DNA of 64,000 nt, taken from assembly GCF_026242045.1 (NCBI RefSeq), contig NZ_JAPJDO010000006.1, positions 124,001 through 188,000 of the forward strand, read 5' to 3'. The notes beneath the pieces are model-generated. The model did no database searches, was not told where the DNA came from, and was given only the letters and a program-made list of their open reading frames with translations. Shown here piece after piece: positions 21,598 through 32,236 of this stretch. This DNA is from Mycobacterium pinniadriaticum (GTDB lineage: Bacteria; Actinomycetota; Actinomycetes; Mycobacteriales; Mycobacteriaceae). The position numbers were made by a program, and so were the translations under genes. The number at the start of each line of letters is the position of its first letter. The stretch's first letter is position 1.

Positions 21598-21951
21598 ATG
21601 GAGCTACTACGCAACGTAGTCGTCTTGGTGCACATCGTCGGGTTCGCGGTCACGTTCGGCGCGTGGGTGGCCGAGGCCGCGGCCCGGCGTTTCCGCACCA
21701 CCCGGGTGATGGACTACGGACTGCTGGTCTCACTGCTGACCGGGATTGTGCTGGCGGCGCCGTGGCCGGCCGGAATCGTGTTGAACTACCCCAAGATCGG
21801 CGTCAAGCTGGCGCTGCTAGTGATCATCGGCGGCTTGCTGGGCATGGGTAATGCGCGGCAGCGGCGTACCGGTTCTCCTATCGCACTTCCGGTGTTCGTC
21901 TCGGTCGGTGTCTTGTCGCTGGCCGCGGCGGCTGTCGCCGTTCTCTGGTGA
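21598..21951 (+). CDS. Small four-helix membrane protein
   Basis: A 117-residue integral membrane protein with about four helices (VVVLVHIVGFAVTFGAWV, LLVSLLTGIVLAAPW, VKLALLVIIGGLLGMG and the C-terminal ALPVFVSVGVLSLAAA) and the conserved-looking NYPKIGVKL loop. Homologous proteins are common in mycobacteria but I know no assigned function. It starts 26 bp after the methyltransferase and may be in the same transcript. Confidence 0.75.
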   Translation: MELLRNVVVLVHIVGFAVTFGAWVAEAAARRFRTTRVMDYGLLVSLLTGIVLAAPWPAGIVLNYPKIGVKLALLVIIGGLLGMGNARQRRTGSPIALPVFVSVGVLSLAAAAVAVLW

Positions 21952-22006
21952 CGCGGATCAGGCCTAACCCGGGAAATCGCCGGCTTCGCCGATGAGGCAG
22001 GATGGA

Positions 22007-22038
22007 AGTGCCGTCCCGAATGGTGCCGGGATGGCACT
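22007..22038 (+). promoter_or_regulatory. Hairpin in the pyrH leader
   Basis: Twelve-pair stem with one G-U pair: AGTGCCGTCCCG at 22007-22018 and CGGGATGGCACT at 22027-22038 around an 8-base loop. It ends 35 bp before pyrH. There is no T run, so it may be a leader structure rather than a terminator of the preceding gene. Confidence 0.5.
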
Positions 22039-22073
22039 CTCATGCCAGGAGCCCGACTAGTCCGAGGAGTCTG

Positions 22074-22835
22074 ATGGGGGAGACGGTCAGTAGCAACGGC
22101 GCCGAGGCGACGCAACCGCAGCTGGTGCGTCCGAATTATCGGCGGGTGGTGCTCAAGCTCGGCGGGGAGATGTTCGGCGGCGGGTCGGTCGGGTTGGACC
22201 CCGATGTCGTCGCCCAGGTGGCCCGCCAGATCGCCGAGGTGGTGCGCAGCGGCGTGCAGGTCGCCGTCGTCATCGGCGGCGGCAACTTCTTCCGCGGCGC
22301 CCAGCTACAGCAGCGCGGCATGGAACGCACCCGCTCCGATTACATGGGCATGCTCGGCACCGTGATGAACAGCCTTGCGCTGCAAGACTTCCTGGAGAAG
22401 GAAGGCATCGTCACCCGGGTGCAGACCGCGATCACCATGGGTCAGGTGGCCGAGCCGTACATCCCGCTGCGGGCCGTGCGACACCTGGAGAAGGGTCGCG
22501 TGGTGATCTTCGGCGCCGGCATGGGGCTGCCCTATTTCTCCACCGACACCACCGCCGCGCAGCGTGCGCTGGAGATCCGCGCCGACATCGTCCTGATGGC
22601 CAAGGCGGTCGACGGTGTCTTCACCGCCGACCCTCGGGAGAACCCGAACGCCGAGATGCTCACCGAGATCAGTCACCGTGAGGTCCTCGACCGAGGGCTG
22701 CAGGTGGCCGACGCCACCGCGTTCAGTTTGTGCATGGACAACGGCATGCCGATCCTGGTCTTCAACCTGCTTACCGACGGGAATATCGCCCGGGCGGTCG
22801 CAGGTGAGAAGATCGGAACACTGGTCAGCGGTTGA
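22074..22835 (+). CDS. pyrH: Uridylate kinase
   Basis: Bacterial-type UMP kinase (253 residues), hexameric, making UDP in pyrimidine synthesis. Amino acid kinase fold with [13 protein letters not shown] at the nucleotide site, [15 protein letters not shown] and [12 protein letters not shown] as family blocks. ATG at 22074 follows CCGAGGAGT; an in-frame ATG at 22002 would read through the leader hairpin. First gene of pyrH-frr-cdsA. Confidence 0.96.
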   Translation: MGETVSSNGAEATQPQLVRPNYRRVVLKLGGEMFGGGSVGLDPDVVAQVARQIAEVVRSGVQVAVVIGGGNFFRGAQLQQRGMERTRSDYMGMLGTVMNSLALQDFLEKEGIVTRVQTAITMGQVAEPYIPLRAVRHLEKGRVVIFGAGMGLPYFSTDTTAAQRALEIRADIVLMAKAVDGVFTADPRENPNAEMLTEISHREVLDRGLQVADATAFSLCMDNGMPILVFNLLTDGNIARAVAGEKIGTLVSG

Positions 22836-22850
22836 GGAGGAAGGGCGTCA

Positions 22851-23408
22851 ATGATTGAAGAGGCTCTCTTCGATGCCGAAGAGAAGATGGAGAAGGCCGT
22901 TGCGGTCGCCCGCGACGACTTGTCGTCCATCCGCACCGGACGGGCCAATCCCGGCATGTTCGCGCGCGTCGTCGTCGACTACTACGGCTCGCCGACGCCG
23001 ATCACGCAGTTGTCGAGCGTCAACGTGCCCGAGGCGCGGATGGTGGTCATCAAGCCCTACGAGGCCAACCAGCTGCGAGCGATCGAGGACGCCATCCGCA
23101 ACTCGGACTTGGGTGTCAACCCCACCAACGACGGCACCATCATCCGGGTGTCCATTCCGCAACTGACGGAGGAACGTCGCCGGGATCTGGTCAAGCAGGC
23201 CAAGGCCAAGGGTGAGGACGCCAAGGTCTCGGTGCGCAACGTGCGCCGTCGCGCGATGGAGGAATTGCACCGCATCCGCAAGGACGGCGAGGCCGGCGAG
23301 GACGAGGTCGGCCGCGCGGAGAAGGATCTGGACAAGGCCACCGCGACCTACGTCGGCCAGATCGACGAGCTGGTCAAGCACAAAGAAGGCGAGTTGCTGG
23401 AGGTCTGA
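22851..23408 (+). CDS. frr: Ribosome recycling factor
   Basis: Releases ribosomes from mRNA after termination together with EF-G. The 185-residue protein has the three-helix stalk and beta-hinge: [29 protein letters not shown], the hinge [21 protein letters not shown] at 22851 follows TTGAGGAGGAAGG. Its stop overlaps the cdsA start (TGATG). Confidence 0.98.
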   Translation: MIEEALFDAEEKMEKAVAVARDDLSSIRTGRANPGMFARVVVDYYGSPTPITQLSSVNVPEARMVVIKPYEANQLRAIEDAIRNSDLGVNPTNDGTIIRVSIPQLTEERRRDLVKQAKAKGEDAKVSVRNVRRRAMEELHRIRKDGEAGEDEVGRAEKDLDKATATYVGQIDELVKHKEGELLEV

Positions 23409-24301
23409 TGACCGCTCAGCGACCAGTGCCCGTGGCAGATACCGATTCCGGCGCCCCCGGTTCCACGGCGCCGGAACCCAAGGCTTCCCGCGCCGGGCGC
23501 AACCTGCCTGCCGCGATCGCGGTCGGCGTGGTGCTCGGTGCCCTGGCGATCGGCAGCCTGCTGTTCGCGCCGAAATGGTGGCTCCCGCTGTTGGCCAGCG
23601 CCATCGCGATCGCCACCCACGAGGTGGTTCGCCGACTCCGCGAACATGGGTACGCGATGCCCGTCGTGCCGCTGCTGCTCGGTGGACAGGCGATGATCTG
23701 GCTGGCCTGGCCGTGGGGTGTCGCGGGGACGCTGGGTGCCTACGGCGGCACGATCGTGGTCGCCATGGTGTGGCGGCTCGTAGGCCACGGTCTGCGCGAG
23801 CAGCCGGTCAACTACCTGCGTGACATCGCCGCCACGGTCCTGCTGGCCACCTGGGTGCCGCTGTTCGCGAGTTTCACCGCACTGCTGATCTTCCAGGACA
23901 ACGGCGGCGCCCGGGTCTTCACCGTGATCGCCACCGTCGTCTTCGCTGATATCGGCGGCTACACCGCCGGCGTGCTGTTCGGCAAGCACCTGCTGGCCCC
24001 GGCGATCAGCCCCAAGAAATCGTGGGAGGGGCTCGGCGGCTCGCTGCTGTTCGGCATTGCCGCGGCCGTGCTGTCGGTGACGTTCCTGCTGCACAAGCCG
24101 TTCTGGGTCGGCCTGCCACTCGGGTTGATGCTGGTGATCACCGGTGTGCTCGGCGATCTGGTCGAGTCCCAGGTGAAGCGCGATATGGGCATCAAGGACA
24201 TGGGAACGCTGCTGCCGGGCCACGGCGGCATCATGGATCGCATCGACGCGATGTTGCCGTCCGCGGTCGCGGGTTGGATCGTCCTGACGCTGCTGGCCTG
24301 A
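23408..24301 (+). CDS. cdsA: Phosphatidate cytidylyltransferase
   Basis: Integral membrane enzyme that makes CDP-diacylglycerol from phosphatidic acid and CTP. The 297-residue protein has about eight helices and the CDP-DAG synthase signature near the C-terminus ([24 protein letters not shown], seen as [11 protein letters not shown] and MDRIDAML), plus SPKKSWEGL. One-base coupling to frr through TGATG. Supplies phosphatidylinositol and cardiolipin synthesis. Confidence 0.97.
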   Translation: MTAQRPVPVADTDSGAPGSTAPEPKASRAGRNLPAAIAVGVVLGALAIGSLLFAPKWWLPLLASAIAIATHEVVRRLREHGYAMPVVPLLLGGQAMIWLAWPWGVAGTLGAYGGTIVVAMVWRLVGHGLREQPVNYLRDIAATVLLATWVPLFASFTALLIFQDNGGARVFTVIATVVFADIGGYTAGVLFGKHLLAPAISPKKSWEGLGGSLLFGIAAAVLSVTFLLHKPFWVGLPLGLMLVITGVLGDLVESQVKRDMGIKDMGTLLPGHGGIMDRIDAMLPSAVAGWIVLTLLA

Positions 24302-24333
24302 GCCGGTTCTCGGCGTCGGCGATACTGGACGGG

Positions 24334-25425
24334 ATGAAACAGGAGCTCGTTTTCGAGGCGCCGCGGCGTGCGCTGCCGCCACGCCATCTCGCCGACCTGG
24401 ACGCCGAGGGCAGAGCGGCCGCGGTGGCGGAGCTCGGACTGCCCGCGTTTCGGGCCAAGCAGCTGGCACAGCAGTACTACGGCCGGCTGCTCGCCGACCC
24501 GCAGCAGATGACCGACCTTCCCGCGGCCGTGCGCGACACGGTCGCCGACGCGCTGTTCCCGCGGCTGCTCTCGGTGGCTCGCGAAATCGAGTGCGACGCG
24601 GGGGAGACCCGAAAGACCTTGTGGCGCGCCCACGACGGCACCACCTTCGAGTCGGTGCTGATGCGCTACCCGAACCGCAACACGGTGTGCATCTCCTCGC
24701 AGGCCGGCTGCGGCATGGCCTGCCCGTTCTGCGCGACCGGCCAGGGCGGGCTGACCCGCAACCTGAGCACCGCCGAGATCCTCGAGCAGGTGCGGGCCGC
24801 GGCGGTGACCTCGCGCGACGAGTTTGGTGAGCGCCTGTCCAATGTGGTGTTCATGGGCATGGGTGAGCCGCTGGCCAACTACGCGCGCGTGCTGGCCGCC
24901 GTGCGGCGCATCACCGCGGCGCCACCGGAGGGGTTCGGGATCTCGGCGCGGTCGGTGACGGTGTCGACGGTGGGGCTGGCACCGGCGATCCGCAAGCTCG
25001 CCGACGAGCATCTGGGGGTGACGCTGGCGCTGTCGTTGCACACTCCCGACGACGAGCTGCGCGACACCCTGGTGCCGGTGAACAACCGCTGGAAGGTCAG
25101 CGAGGTCCTTGATGCGGCCCGGTACTACGCCGATGCGACGGGCCGGCGGGTGTCGATCGAGTACGCCCTGATCCGTGACGTCAACGACCAGCCGTGGCGG
25201 GCCGATCTGCTGGGCAAGAAGCTGCACAAGGCGCTCGGCCCGCTGGTCCACGTCAACCTGATCCCGCTCAACCCGACCCCGGGCAGCGAATGGGACGCCA
25301 GTCCCAAACCGGTGGAGCGGGAGTTCGTCCGGCGGGTCCGGGCTCAGGGGGTGTCGTGCACGGTCCGCGACACCCGCGGACGGGAAATCGCGGCGGCCTG
25401 TGGGCAACTAGCGGCCAGCGGCTAG
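24334..25425 (+). CDS. rlmN: 23S rRNA adenine-2503 C2-methyltransferase (dual-specificity)
   Basis: Radical-SAM methyltransferase that methylates A2503 of 23S rRNA and A37 of some tRNAs. The 363-residue sequence carries the CxxxCxxC cluster in [12 protein letters not shown] (Cys at about 126, 130, 133), the SAM segment [10 protein letters not shown], and the catalytic Cys pair elsewhere in the chain including SCTVRDTRG near the C-terminus. ATG at 24334 fits family length. Confidence 0.96.
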   Translation: MKQELVFEAPRRALPPRHLADLDAEGRAAAVAELGLPAFRAKQLAQQYYGRLLADPQQMTDLPAAVRDTVADALFPRLLSVAREIECDAGETRKTLWRAHDGTTFESVLMRYPNRNTVCISSQAGCGMACPFCATGQGGLTRNLSTAEILEQVRAAAVTSRDEFGERLSNVVFMGMGEPLANYARVLAAVRRITAAPPEGFGISARSVTVSTVGLAPAIRKLADEHLGVTLALSLHTPDDELRDTLVPVNNRWKVSEVLDAARYYADATGRRVSIEYALIRDVNDQPWRADLLGKKLHKALGPLVHVNLIPLNPTPGSEWDASPKPVEREFVRRVRAQGVSCTVRDTRGREIAAACGQLAASG

Positions 25426-25504
25426 CCAGCCTTTCGCCGAAACCGACATTTCGCAGACAAAGTGCGAGTGGATCGCGGCAAAACGTCGATCTCGACGCAG
25501 AGAA

Positions 25505-25759
25505 TCAGCGGATCCAGCCGCGGCGGCGACCCCACCAGTCGCGCGCGACCACACCGAACACCAGGATCGCGCAGACGATGAGCACCCAGTCCTCGACGTG
25601 GCCGACGTGGTTGCCGCGCAGCATCGCCAGCAGGAACAGGCCGATGAAGATACCGAGACCGTGCCAGGTGCGCGGGGTGATCTTGCTCCAACCCCAGGCG
25701 GCCGAGGGTACGTCGGCTGGGTCGACGTCGTTGTAGCGCTCCACCTCGGTGCTGACCAT
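25505..25759 (-). CDS. DUF2631 membrane protein (Rv2876-like)
   Basis: An 84-residue protein with a short acidic N-terminus (VERYNDVDPADVPSAAWG) and two predicted helices (HGLGIFIGLFLLAML and WVLIVCAILVFGVVA), ending in a basic, Trp/Arg-rich tail. This is the DUF2631 family found across mycobacteria, function unknown. ATG at 25759 is chosen because upstream codons belong to an antisense frame of the photolyase. Order next to the rlmN region matches Rv2876. Confidence 0.83.
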   Translation of the reverse strand: MVSTEVERYNDVDPADVPSAAWGWSKITPRTWHGLGIFIGLFLLAMLRGNHVGHVEDWVLIVCAILVFGVVARDWWGRRRGWIR

Positions 25760-25817
25760 TGCGGCTCCTGTCACTCGGCAATTGCCCGTAATTCTGGCAC
25801 ACCAGCCCGGTGCCGGC

Positions 25818-27164
25818 TCAGCCGATCCGGCCGTAACGCCGCAGCGCCTCCGCGCGTTCGGCGGCGTGCTCGACGATCGGATCCGGATAGTCGGCGGGCC
25901 GCCCACCCTTGAGCTTGTGCACGTCGTCGACGTCGGCCAGCTCGAGCACCCAGCGCCGCACGTAATCACCGTCGGGATCGAACTTCTGGCCCTGAGTGGT
26001 CGGGTTGAACACCCGGAAGTACGGTGCGGCGTCGGTTCCCGAGCCGGCGCACCACTGCCAGCCGTGCTGATTGTTGGCGATATCACCGTCGACCAATTGC
26101 TCGAGAAACCAGCGCGCACCCCACTGCCACGGCAGGTGCAGGTCCTTGACCAGGAATGACGCCACGATCATGCGCACCCGGTTGTGCATGAAGCCGGATT
26201 CGCGCAGCTGGCGCATTCCGGCGTCGACGATCGGATAGCCCGTGCGGCCCCGTTTCCATGCGTCGAACAGCTCGGCGGCGCCGTCGTCGGTGTCGACTTC
26301 GATGGTGTCGAAGGTGCGGTTCCAGTTCCGCCACGCGCTGTCCGGCCACTGGTGCAGCACCGCGGCATAGAAATCGCGGAACGCCAGCTCGCGCAGATAA
26401 GCCCCCGGACCGTCGGCGCGGAAGTCCAGGTCGGCGGCCATGGTCCGGGGATGGATCGTCCCGAATTTCAGGTGCGCCGACATTCGGCTGATACCCGGCC
26501 TGTCCGGTCGGTTACGGTCCTCGGCGTAATCGGCCAAACGGGAGTCGACGAACTCCGCCCACCGGTCCAGTGCGGCCGCCTCGCCCGCCTCGATGTCCAG
26601 CTCGGCGCCGGGGTCCGGCGCGTCCACCCGGAACTCGGACGGCAGGGCGGCAGGGTCGATCCAGTTCACTGCCGCCGTCGCGGACGGCGCGGGTGCGCGC
26701 CAGCCGATCTCCCGCCACCGGGCCAGATACGGGGTGAAGACCTTGTAGGGGGTCCCGTCGTCCTTGGTGACCCGCCCCGGCGACACCAGGTACGGCGAGC
26801 CGGTGGCCCGAAGCGCCACGCCCGCGTCGGTCAGCGCGGCGGCGACGGCCTCGTCGCGGCGTACTCCGAAGGGGCTGAAATCGGCCGAGACATGGACCTC
26901 GGTGGCCTCGATCTCCCGGCACAGCAGGGGTATTCGTTGCTCGGGCCGGCCGCGGGTGATCAGCAGCCGGCCCGCCAGGGCATCGGAGAGCGCCCGCAGC
27001 GAGTCGCCGAGGAACTGCAACCGGCGCGGGCCCGCGGATTTCTCCAGCCGTGGATCCAACACGAAGCAGCCGAGCACCTCGGCGTCATCGGCGGCGGCCT
27101 CCAGCAGGGGTGGCAGGTCGTGCAGGCGCAAATCGCGCCGAAACCACAGCAGCGTGGACGGCAT
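25818..27164 (-). CDS. phr: Deoxyribodipyrimidine photo-lyase
   Basis: Light-driven DNA repair flavoprotein that splits cyclobutane pyrimidine dimers. The 448 residues comprise an N-terminal antenna-binding Rossmann domain (LWFRRDLRLHDLP at the start) and a C-terminal FAD domain with ELAFRDFYAAVLHQWP, GRTGYPIVDAGMRQL, HNRVRMIVASFLVKDL and NNQHGWQWCAGSGTDA, all diagnostic of class I CPD photolyases. The Trp electron relay is partly visible in WQWGARWFLE. ATG at 27164 gives the standard length. It is a stand-alone gene. Confidence 0.95.
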   Translation of the reverse strand: MPSTLLWFRRDLRLHDLPPLLEAAADDAEVLGCFVLDPRLEKSAGPRRLQFLGDSLRALSDALAGRLLITRGRPEQRIPLLCREIEATEVHVSADFSPFGVRRDEAVAAALTDAGVALRATGSPYLVSPGRVTKDDGTPYKVFTPYLARWREIGWRAPAPSATAAVNWIDPAALPSEFRVDAPDPGAELDIEAGEAAALDRWAEFVDSRLADYAEDRNRPDRPGISRMSAHLKFGTIHPRTMAADLDFRADGPGAYLRELAFRDFYAAVLHQWPDSAWRNWNRTFDTIEVDTDDGAAELFDAWKRGRTGYPIVDAGMRQLRESGFMHNRVRMIVASFLVKDLHLPWQWGARWFLEQLVDGDIANNQHGWQWCAGSGTDAAPYFRVFNPTTQGQKFDPDGDYVRRWVLELADVDDVHKLKGGRPADYPDPIVEHAAERAEALRRYGRIG

Positions 27165-27255
27165 GTCTCCATGCTGCCGGAGTCCTGGAAGGCAGGACAC
27201 CCGGTGTCCGCGTTAGCGTGATGACGGTGGACGGTGACCGACGGTCAGGCCCGCG

Positions 27256-28587
27256 ATGACCGCAGCGCATCAGCCGGGTTTGAAAAAGACGTTGCGGCTG
27301 CGGTCAGTCGTCCTGTTCGGCCTGGCCTACATGACGCCGATCATCGTGCTCGGCATCTTCGGGGTCATCGCCGAGAAATCCCACGGCGGCAGCGCCGGCT
27401 CCTACCTGCTGGCCACGGTCGCGATGCTGTTCACCGCGATGAGCTACGGCCTGATGGCGAGGCATTACCCGATCGCGGGCTCGGCGTACACCTACGTCCG
27501 CAATGCCCTGGACTCCCGGCTCGGATTCTTGATCGGCTGGGCGATCCTGCTCGACTACCTGTTCCTACCGCTGGTGGTCTGGCTGATCGGGAGCACCTAT
27601 CTCAAGGGACAGTTTCCCGGGATTCCGATTTGGCTTTGGGTCGTCGTGTTCGTCGTGGCGACCACGGCGCTCAACATCGTGGGTCTGAAGGTCGCCGATC
27701 GGGCCAACTTCGTGCTGATGTCGTTCCAGCTGCTCATCGTGACACTGTTTGTGGCGCTCACGATCGTGCACCTGGTCGCGAACTCTCAACCTCTGGCGTC
27801 GCCGGTCCCGTTCACCGGCACCGGGGGTTTCTCGGCGATCGCCGCCGGGGCCGCGGTCGCCGCGTACTCGTTTCTGGGCTTCGACGCCGTCAGCACCCTC
27901 ACCGAGGAGACCCACGACGCGCAGCGCACCATTCCCACCGCCATCGTCCTGGTCGCGTTGATCGGCGGCGCCGTGTTCGTTGCGGTGGCCTACTTCGTCA
28001 GCCTGGTATCGCCGGGCAGCGTCTTCCCCCATCCGGGGTCGCTGGCCGAGGACATCGCCAGAACAGTGGGGGGCAGTGCGTTCGCCGCGGTCTTCGTCGC
28101 CGCTCTGGCGATCGGCCAGTTCACCTCCGGGCTGGCGGCGCAGGCCGCGGTGGCACGACTGCTCTACGCGATGGGCCGCGACGGCGTGCTGCCGCGCCGC
28201 GCGTTCGGGATGGTTCTCGAGCGGTTCCGCACCCCCGTGTTCAACATCGCGTTGGCCGGGACGATCGGGCTGGCCGCGATGTTCCTCAACGTCGCGACCT
28301 CCACGTCGTTCATCAATTTCGGTGCTTTCACGGCGTTCACGATGGCGAACCTCAGCGTCATCGCGTACTTCGTGCGGCACCGCGACGCGCCGCTGAGCAG
28401 ATGGCGCTATGTCGCGTTGCCGCTCGTCGGCGCGGGCGTGGATGTCTACCTGCTCGTCCATCTCGATTCGCGGGCCTTGACCGTGGGCTTGAGCTGGCTG
28501 GCTCTGGGCATCGGCTATCTGCTGGTCCTCACCCGGGGACTGACCCGCAAGCCGCCGGAGTTGTCCGGGATTGCCGAAGCGGGCTGA
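27256..28587 (+). CDS. APC-family permease (PuuP-like)
   Basis: Inner-membrane transporter of 443 residues with about twelve helices. The N-terminal GLAYMTPIIVLGIFGVIAEKSHGG and YPIAGSAYTYVRNAL match the PuuP/YhdG type of APC permease, which import putrescine or amino acids. It is divergent from the photolyase and lies 21 bp before dxr but has no functional tie to it. Substrate is open. Confidence 0.88.
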   Translation: MTAAHQPGLKKTLRLRSVVLFGLAYMTPIIVLGIFGVIAEKSHGGSAGSYLLATVAMLFTAMSYGLMARHYPIAGSAYTYVRNALDSRLGFLIGWAILLDYLFLPLVVWLIGSTYLKGQFPGIPIWLWVVVFVVATTALNIVGLKVADRANFVLMSFQLLIVTLFVALTIVHLVANSQPLASPVPFTGTGGFSAIAAGAAVAAYSFLGFDAVSTLTEETHDAQRTIPTAIVLVALIGGAVFVAVAYFVSLVSPGSVFPHPGSLAEDIARTVGGSAFAAVFVAALAIGQFTSGLAAQAAVARLLYAMGRDGVLPRRAFGMVLERFRTPVFNIALAGTIGLAAMFLNVATSTSFINFGAFTAFTMANLSVIAYFVRHRDAPLSRWRYVALPLVGAGVDVYLLVHLDSRALTVGLSWLALGIGYLLVLTRGLTRKPPELSGIAEAG

Positions 28588-28608
28588 CAAGGCGGCACAA
28601 TTGTTCGG

Positions 28609-29775
28609 GTGAGCTCCGCCAACCGCCTCAAGGTCCTGATCCTGGGCAGCACCGGTTCCATCGGCACCCAGGCGCTCGAGGTCATCGCCGAGAACCCGGA
28701 CCGCTTCGAAGTCGTCGGGCTGGCCGCCGGTGGCGGAAACCCCGAGCTGCTGGCCCGCCAGCGCGCTGATACCGGTGTGACCGATATCGCCGTCGCCGAC
28801 CCCAATGCCGCCGATCAGCTCGGTGACGTCCCCTACAGCGGCCCCGACGGGGTGACCCGGCTCGTGGAGAACACCGAGGCGGACGTCGTGCTCAACGCTC
28901 TGGTCGGGGCGCTGGGCCTGCAACCGACCCTGGCCGCGCTGGCCAGCGGCGCCCGCTTGGCGCTGGCCAACAAGGAATCGCTGGTCGCCGGCGGGCCGCT
29001 GGTGGTCAAGGCCGCGCGTCCCGGCCAGATCGTGCCGGTCGATTCCGAGCATTCGGCGCTGGCCCAGTGCCTGCGCGCCGGCAGTGCGGGTGAGGTCGCC
29101 AAACTGGTCCTCACCGCCTCCGGCGGCCCGTTCCGCGGCTGGTCGGCCGCCAAGCTCGAGCCCGTCACGCCCGAACAGGCCGGCGCCCATCCCACCTGGA
29201 ACATGGGCCCGATGAACACGCTGAACTCGGCGTCGCTGGTCAACAAAGGCCTGGAATTGATCGAGACGCACCTGCTGTTCGGAATCGGGTACGACGACAT
29301 CGATGTCGTCGTGCATCCGCAGTCGATCGTGCACTCGATGGTGACGTTCACCGACGGCTCCACCATCGCCCAGGCCAGCCCGCCGGACATGAAGCTGCCG
29401 ATCTCGCTGGCGTTGGGCTGGCCGGACCGGGTGCCGGCGGCGGCCGCCGCCTGCGACTTCACCACCGCTTCCACCTGGGAGTTCGAGCCGCTGGACGCAT
29501 CGGTTTTCCCGGCCGTCGACCTGGCCCGGTACGCCGGGCGGACCGGCGGTTGCCTGACCGCGGTGTACAACGCCGCCAACGAAGAGGCTGCCGAGGCCTT
29601 CCTCGACGGCAAGATCAGGTTCCCTTCCATCGTGCGAACAATTGCCGACGTCCTGCACGCCGCCGACCAGTGGGCCGCCGAACCCGCTACCGTGGAAGAA
29701 GTACTTGACGCGCAGCGCTGGGCACGGCAACGCGCCCGCGAGGCCGTCACACAGGAGGTCGCTGCAATCCGATGA
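28609..29775 (+). CDS. dxr: 1-deoxy-D-xylulose-5-phosphate reductoisomerase
   Basis: Second step of the MEP isoprenoid pathway, NADPH-dependent conversion of DXP to MEP. The 388-residue protein has the NADPH motif [15 protein letters not shown], the metal-binding block [13 protein letters not shown] with Asp and Glu, and the fosmidomycin-site segments [10 protein letters not shown] and NPTWNMG-like [18 protein letters not shown] at 28609. Its last codons overlap rip1 (ATGA). With ispG two genes on, it forms a MEP pathway run interrupted by a protease. Confidence 0.97.
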   Translation: MSSANRLKVLILGSTGSIGTQALEVIAENPDRFEVVGLAAGGGNPELLARQRADTGVTDIAVADPNAADQLGDVPYSGPDGVTRLVENTEADVVLNALVGALGLQPTLAALASGARLALANKESLVAGGPLVVKAARPGQIVPVDSEHSALAQCLRAGSAGEVAKLVLTASGGPFRGWSAAKLEPVTPEQAGAHPTWNMGPMNTLNSASLVNKGLELIETHLLFGIGYDDIDVVVHPQSIVHSMVTFTDGSTIAQASPPDMKLPISLALGWPDRVPAAAAACDFTTASTWEFEPLDASVFPAVDLARYAGRTGGCLTAVYNAANEEAAEAFLDGKIRFPSIVRTIADVLHAADQWAAEPATVEEVLDAQRWARQRAREAVTQEVAAIR

Positions 29776-31010
29776 TGTTCGTTATCGGCATCGTGCTGTT
29801 CGCGCTCGCCATCCTGCTCTCGGTGGCGCTGCACGAGTGCGGTCACATGTGGGTGGCCAGGGCCACCGGAATGAAGGTGCGCCGCTACTTCGTGGGATTC
29901 GGTCCCACCCTGTGGTCGACACACCGGCCCAACAAGCTCGGCTCCACCGAGTACGGTCTCAAGGCCGTCCCGCTCGGTGGCTTCTGCGATATCGCCGGCA
30001 TGACGTCGGTCGAGGAGCTCAAGCCCGAAGAGCGGCCCTACGCGATGTTCAAGCAGGACACCTGGAAGCGGGTGGCGGTCCTGTTCGCCGGGCCCGCGAT
30101 GAACTTCCTGATCGGCCTGGTGCTCATCTATTCGATCGCCGTCATCTGGGGTCTGCCCAACCTGCACGCCCCGACCACCGCCGTCATCGGCGAAACTCAG
30201 TGTGTCGCACCAGAGGTCACCCAGGGCAAGCTCGGCGACTGCACCGGGCCCGGCCCGGCCGCGCTGGCCGGCGTCAAGGCCGGTGACGTCGTCGTCAAGG
30301 TCGGCGGTACCGACGTGAAGAACTTCGACGAGCTGGTCACCGCCGTACGCAAGGCCGCCGGCCCGACGCCGTTCGTTCTGCAGCGCTCCGAAAACGGCAC
30401 CACCCGCGAGATCACCACCACCGTCGACGTCACGCCCACCCAGCGGTACGCGGCCAAAGAGAAGGGCGGCGAGCCGGTGCCCACCAGCGTCGGTGCCATC
30501 GGTGTCAGCGCGGCGACATTCCCGCCCGCGCAGTACAACCTGCTGACCGCGGTACCGGCCACCTTCACCTTCACCGGTGACCTGGCCGTCGAACTGGGCA
30601 AGTCGCTGGCGAAGATCCCCACCAAGGTCGGCGCCCTCGTGCACTCGATCGGCGGCGGCGAGCGGGATCCCGAGACGCCGATCAGCGTGGTGGGGGCCAG
30701 CATCATCGGCGGCGATACCGTCGACCACGGCCTGTGGGTCGCGTTCTGGTTCTTCTTGGCTCAGCTCAATTTCGTGCTCGGCGCGATCAACCTGGTGCCG
30801 CTGCTGCCGTTCGACGGGGGCCACATCGCGATCGCCGTGTTCGAAAAGATCCGCAACGTCATCAGATCGGCACGCGGCAAGGTTGCCGCGGCGCCGGTGA
30901 ATTACCTGAAGCTGATGCCGGCCACCTACGTGATCCTCGTCGTGGTGGTCGGCTACATGCTGTTGACCGTCACCGCCGACCTGGTCAACCCGATCCGACT
31001 GTTCCAATAG
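29772..31010 (+). CDS. rip1: Site-2 zinc metalloprotease Rip1 (RseP family)
   Basis: Intramembrane protease (412 residues) that cleaves anti-sigma factors and other membrane substrates. The zinc site is HECGH at residues 21-25 in the first helix and the partner motif PLLPFDGGH near 340. A PDZ domain lies in the extracytoplasmic region (about 120-220; [17 protein letters not shown]). ATG at 29772 overlaps dxr by 4 bp. In M. tuberculosis Rip1 cleaves RsmA, RskA and RslA; a ZAS-type membrane anti-sigma candidate is present later in this window. Confidence 0.96.
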   Translation: MMFVIGIVLFALAILLSVALHECGHMWVARATGMKVRRYFVGFGPTLWSTHRPNKLGSTEYGLKAVPLGGFCDIAGMTSVEELKPEERPYAMFKQDTWKRVAVLFAGPAMNFLIGLVLIYSIAVIWGLPNLHAPTTAVIGETQCVAPEVTQGKLGDCTGPGPAALAGVKAGDVVVKVGGTDVKNFDELVTAVRKAAGPTPFVLQRSENGTTREITTTVDVTPTQRYAAKEKGGEPVPTSVGAIGVSAATFPPAQYNLLTAVPATFTFTGDLAVELGKSLAKIPTKVGALVHSIGGGERDPETPISVVGASIIGGDTVDHGLWVAFWFFLAQLNFVLGAINLVPLLPFDGGHIAIAVFEKIRNVIRSARGKVAAAPVNYLKLMPATYVILVVVVGYMLLTVTADLVNPIRLFQ

Positions 31011-31019
31011 GAGACGACA

Positions 31020-32192
31020 GTGACCTCCATCGGTCTGGGGATGCCGGCTCCGCCGGCGCCCGTACTCGCACCCCGCCGAAAAACGCGCCAGCTCATGGTG
31101 CGCGATGTCGGCGTCGGCAGCGACTACCCGATCTCGGTGCAGTCGATGTGCACCACCAAAACCCATGACGTCAACACCACGCTGCAGCAGATCGCCGAGC
31201 TGACCGCGGCCGGTTGCGACATCGTCCGGGTGGCCTGCCCGCGGCAGGAAGACGCCGACGCGCTGGCCGAGATCGCCAAGCACAGCAATATTCCGGTGAT
31301 CGCCGACATCCATTTCCAGCCCAAGTACATCTTCGCCGCGATCGATGCCGGCTGCGCGGCGGTCCGGGTCAACCCCGGCAACATCAAGGAGTTCGACGGT
31401 CGGGTCGGCGAGGTCGCCAAGGCGGCCGGGGCGGCGGGCATCCCGATCCGCATCGGTGTCAACGCCGGATCGCTGGACAAGCGCTTCATGGAGAAGTACG
31501 GCAAGGCCACCCCGGAGGCGCTCGTCGAGTCCGCGCTGTGGGAGGCCTCGCTGTTCGAGGAGCACGGCTTCGGCAACATCAAGATCAGTGTGAAGCACAA
31601 CGATCCGGTCGTGATGGTCGCGGCCTACGAACAACTGGCCGAAAAGTGTGATTACCCATTGCATCTCGGGGTGACCGAGGCCGGACCGGCGTTCCAGGGC
31701 ACCATCAAGTCGGCGGTCGCATTCGGTGCGTTGCTGTCGCGGGGGATCGGCGACACCATCCGGGTGTCGCTGTCCGCGCCACCGGTGGAAGAGGTCAAGG
31801 TCGGCATCCAGATCCTGGAGTCGCTGAACCTGCGGCCGCGCGGGCTGGAGATCGTGTCCTGCCCGTCCTGCGGGCGCGCCCAGGTCGATGTCTACACACT
31901 GGCCAACGCGGTGTCCGCGGGTCTCGACGGGCTCGACGTGCCGCTGCGGGTCGCGGTGATGGGCTGCGTCGTCAACGGGCCGGGCGAGGCGCGAGAGGCC
32001 GACCTCGGGGTGGCGTCGGGTAACGGCAAGGGCCAGATCTTCGTCAAGGGCGAAGTGATCAAGACCGTTCCCGAGGCGCAGATCGTCGAGACGTTGATCG
32101 AGGAGGCGATGCGACTCGCCTCCGAGATTGGTGAGGCTCAGCGTGACACCGGCACATCTGCCAGCGGTTCACCGGTGGTCACCGTAAGCTGA
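31020..32192 (+). CDS. ispG: 4-hydroxy-3-methylbut-2-en-1-yl diphosphate synthase
   Basis: Iron-sulfur enzyme of the MEP pathway that converts MEcPP to HMBPP. The 390-residue protein has a TIM-barrel N-terminal domain ([29 protein letters not shown]) and a C-terminal 4Fe-4S domain with [12 protein letters not shown] and [19 protein letters not shown] at 31020 follows AGGAGACGACA, nine bases after rip1. Confidence 0.97.
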   Translation: MTSIGLGMPAPPAPVLAPRRKTRQLMVRDVGVGSDYPISVQSMCTTKTHDVNTTLQQIAELTAAGCDIVRVACPRQEDADALAEIAKHSNIPVIADIHFQPKYIFAAIDAGCAAVRVNPGNIKEFDGRVGEVAKAAGAAGIPIRIGVNAGSLDKRFMEKYGKATPEALVESALWEASLFEEHGFGNIKISVKHNDPVVMVAAYEQLAEKCDYPLHLGVTEAGPAFQGTIKSAVAFGALLSRGIGDTIRVSLSAPPVEEVKVGIQILESLNLRPRGLEIVSCPSCGRAQVDVYTLANAVSAGLDGLDVPLRVAVMGCVVNGPGEAREADLGVASGNGKGQIFVKGEVIKTVPEAQIVETLIEEAMRLASEIGEAQRDTGTSASGSPVVTVS

Positions 32193-32236
32193 TGGCGTAA
32201 CCCGCTGGGGGTTCACACCCGCAGAAAGTAACTGCC

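Noticed and set aside
28833..31664. A 943-codon minus-strand open frame across dxr, rip1 and ispG
   Set aside because: Shadow of three well-supported genes in a high-GC genome.
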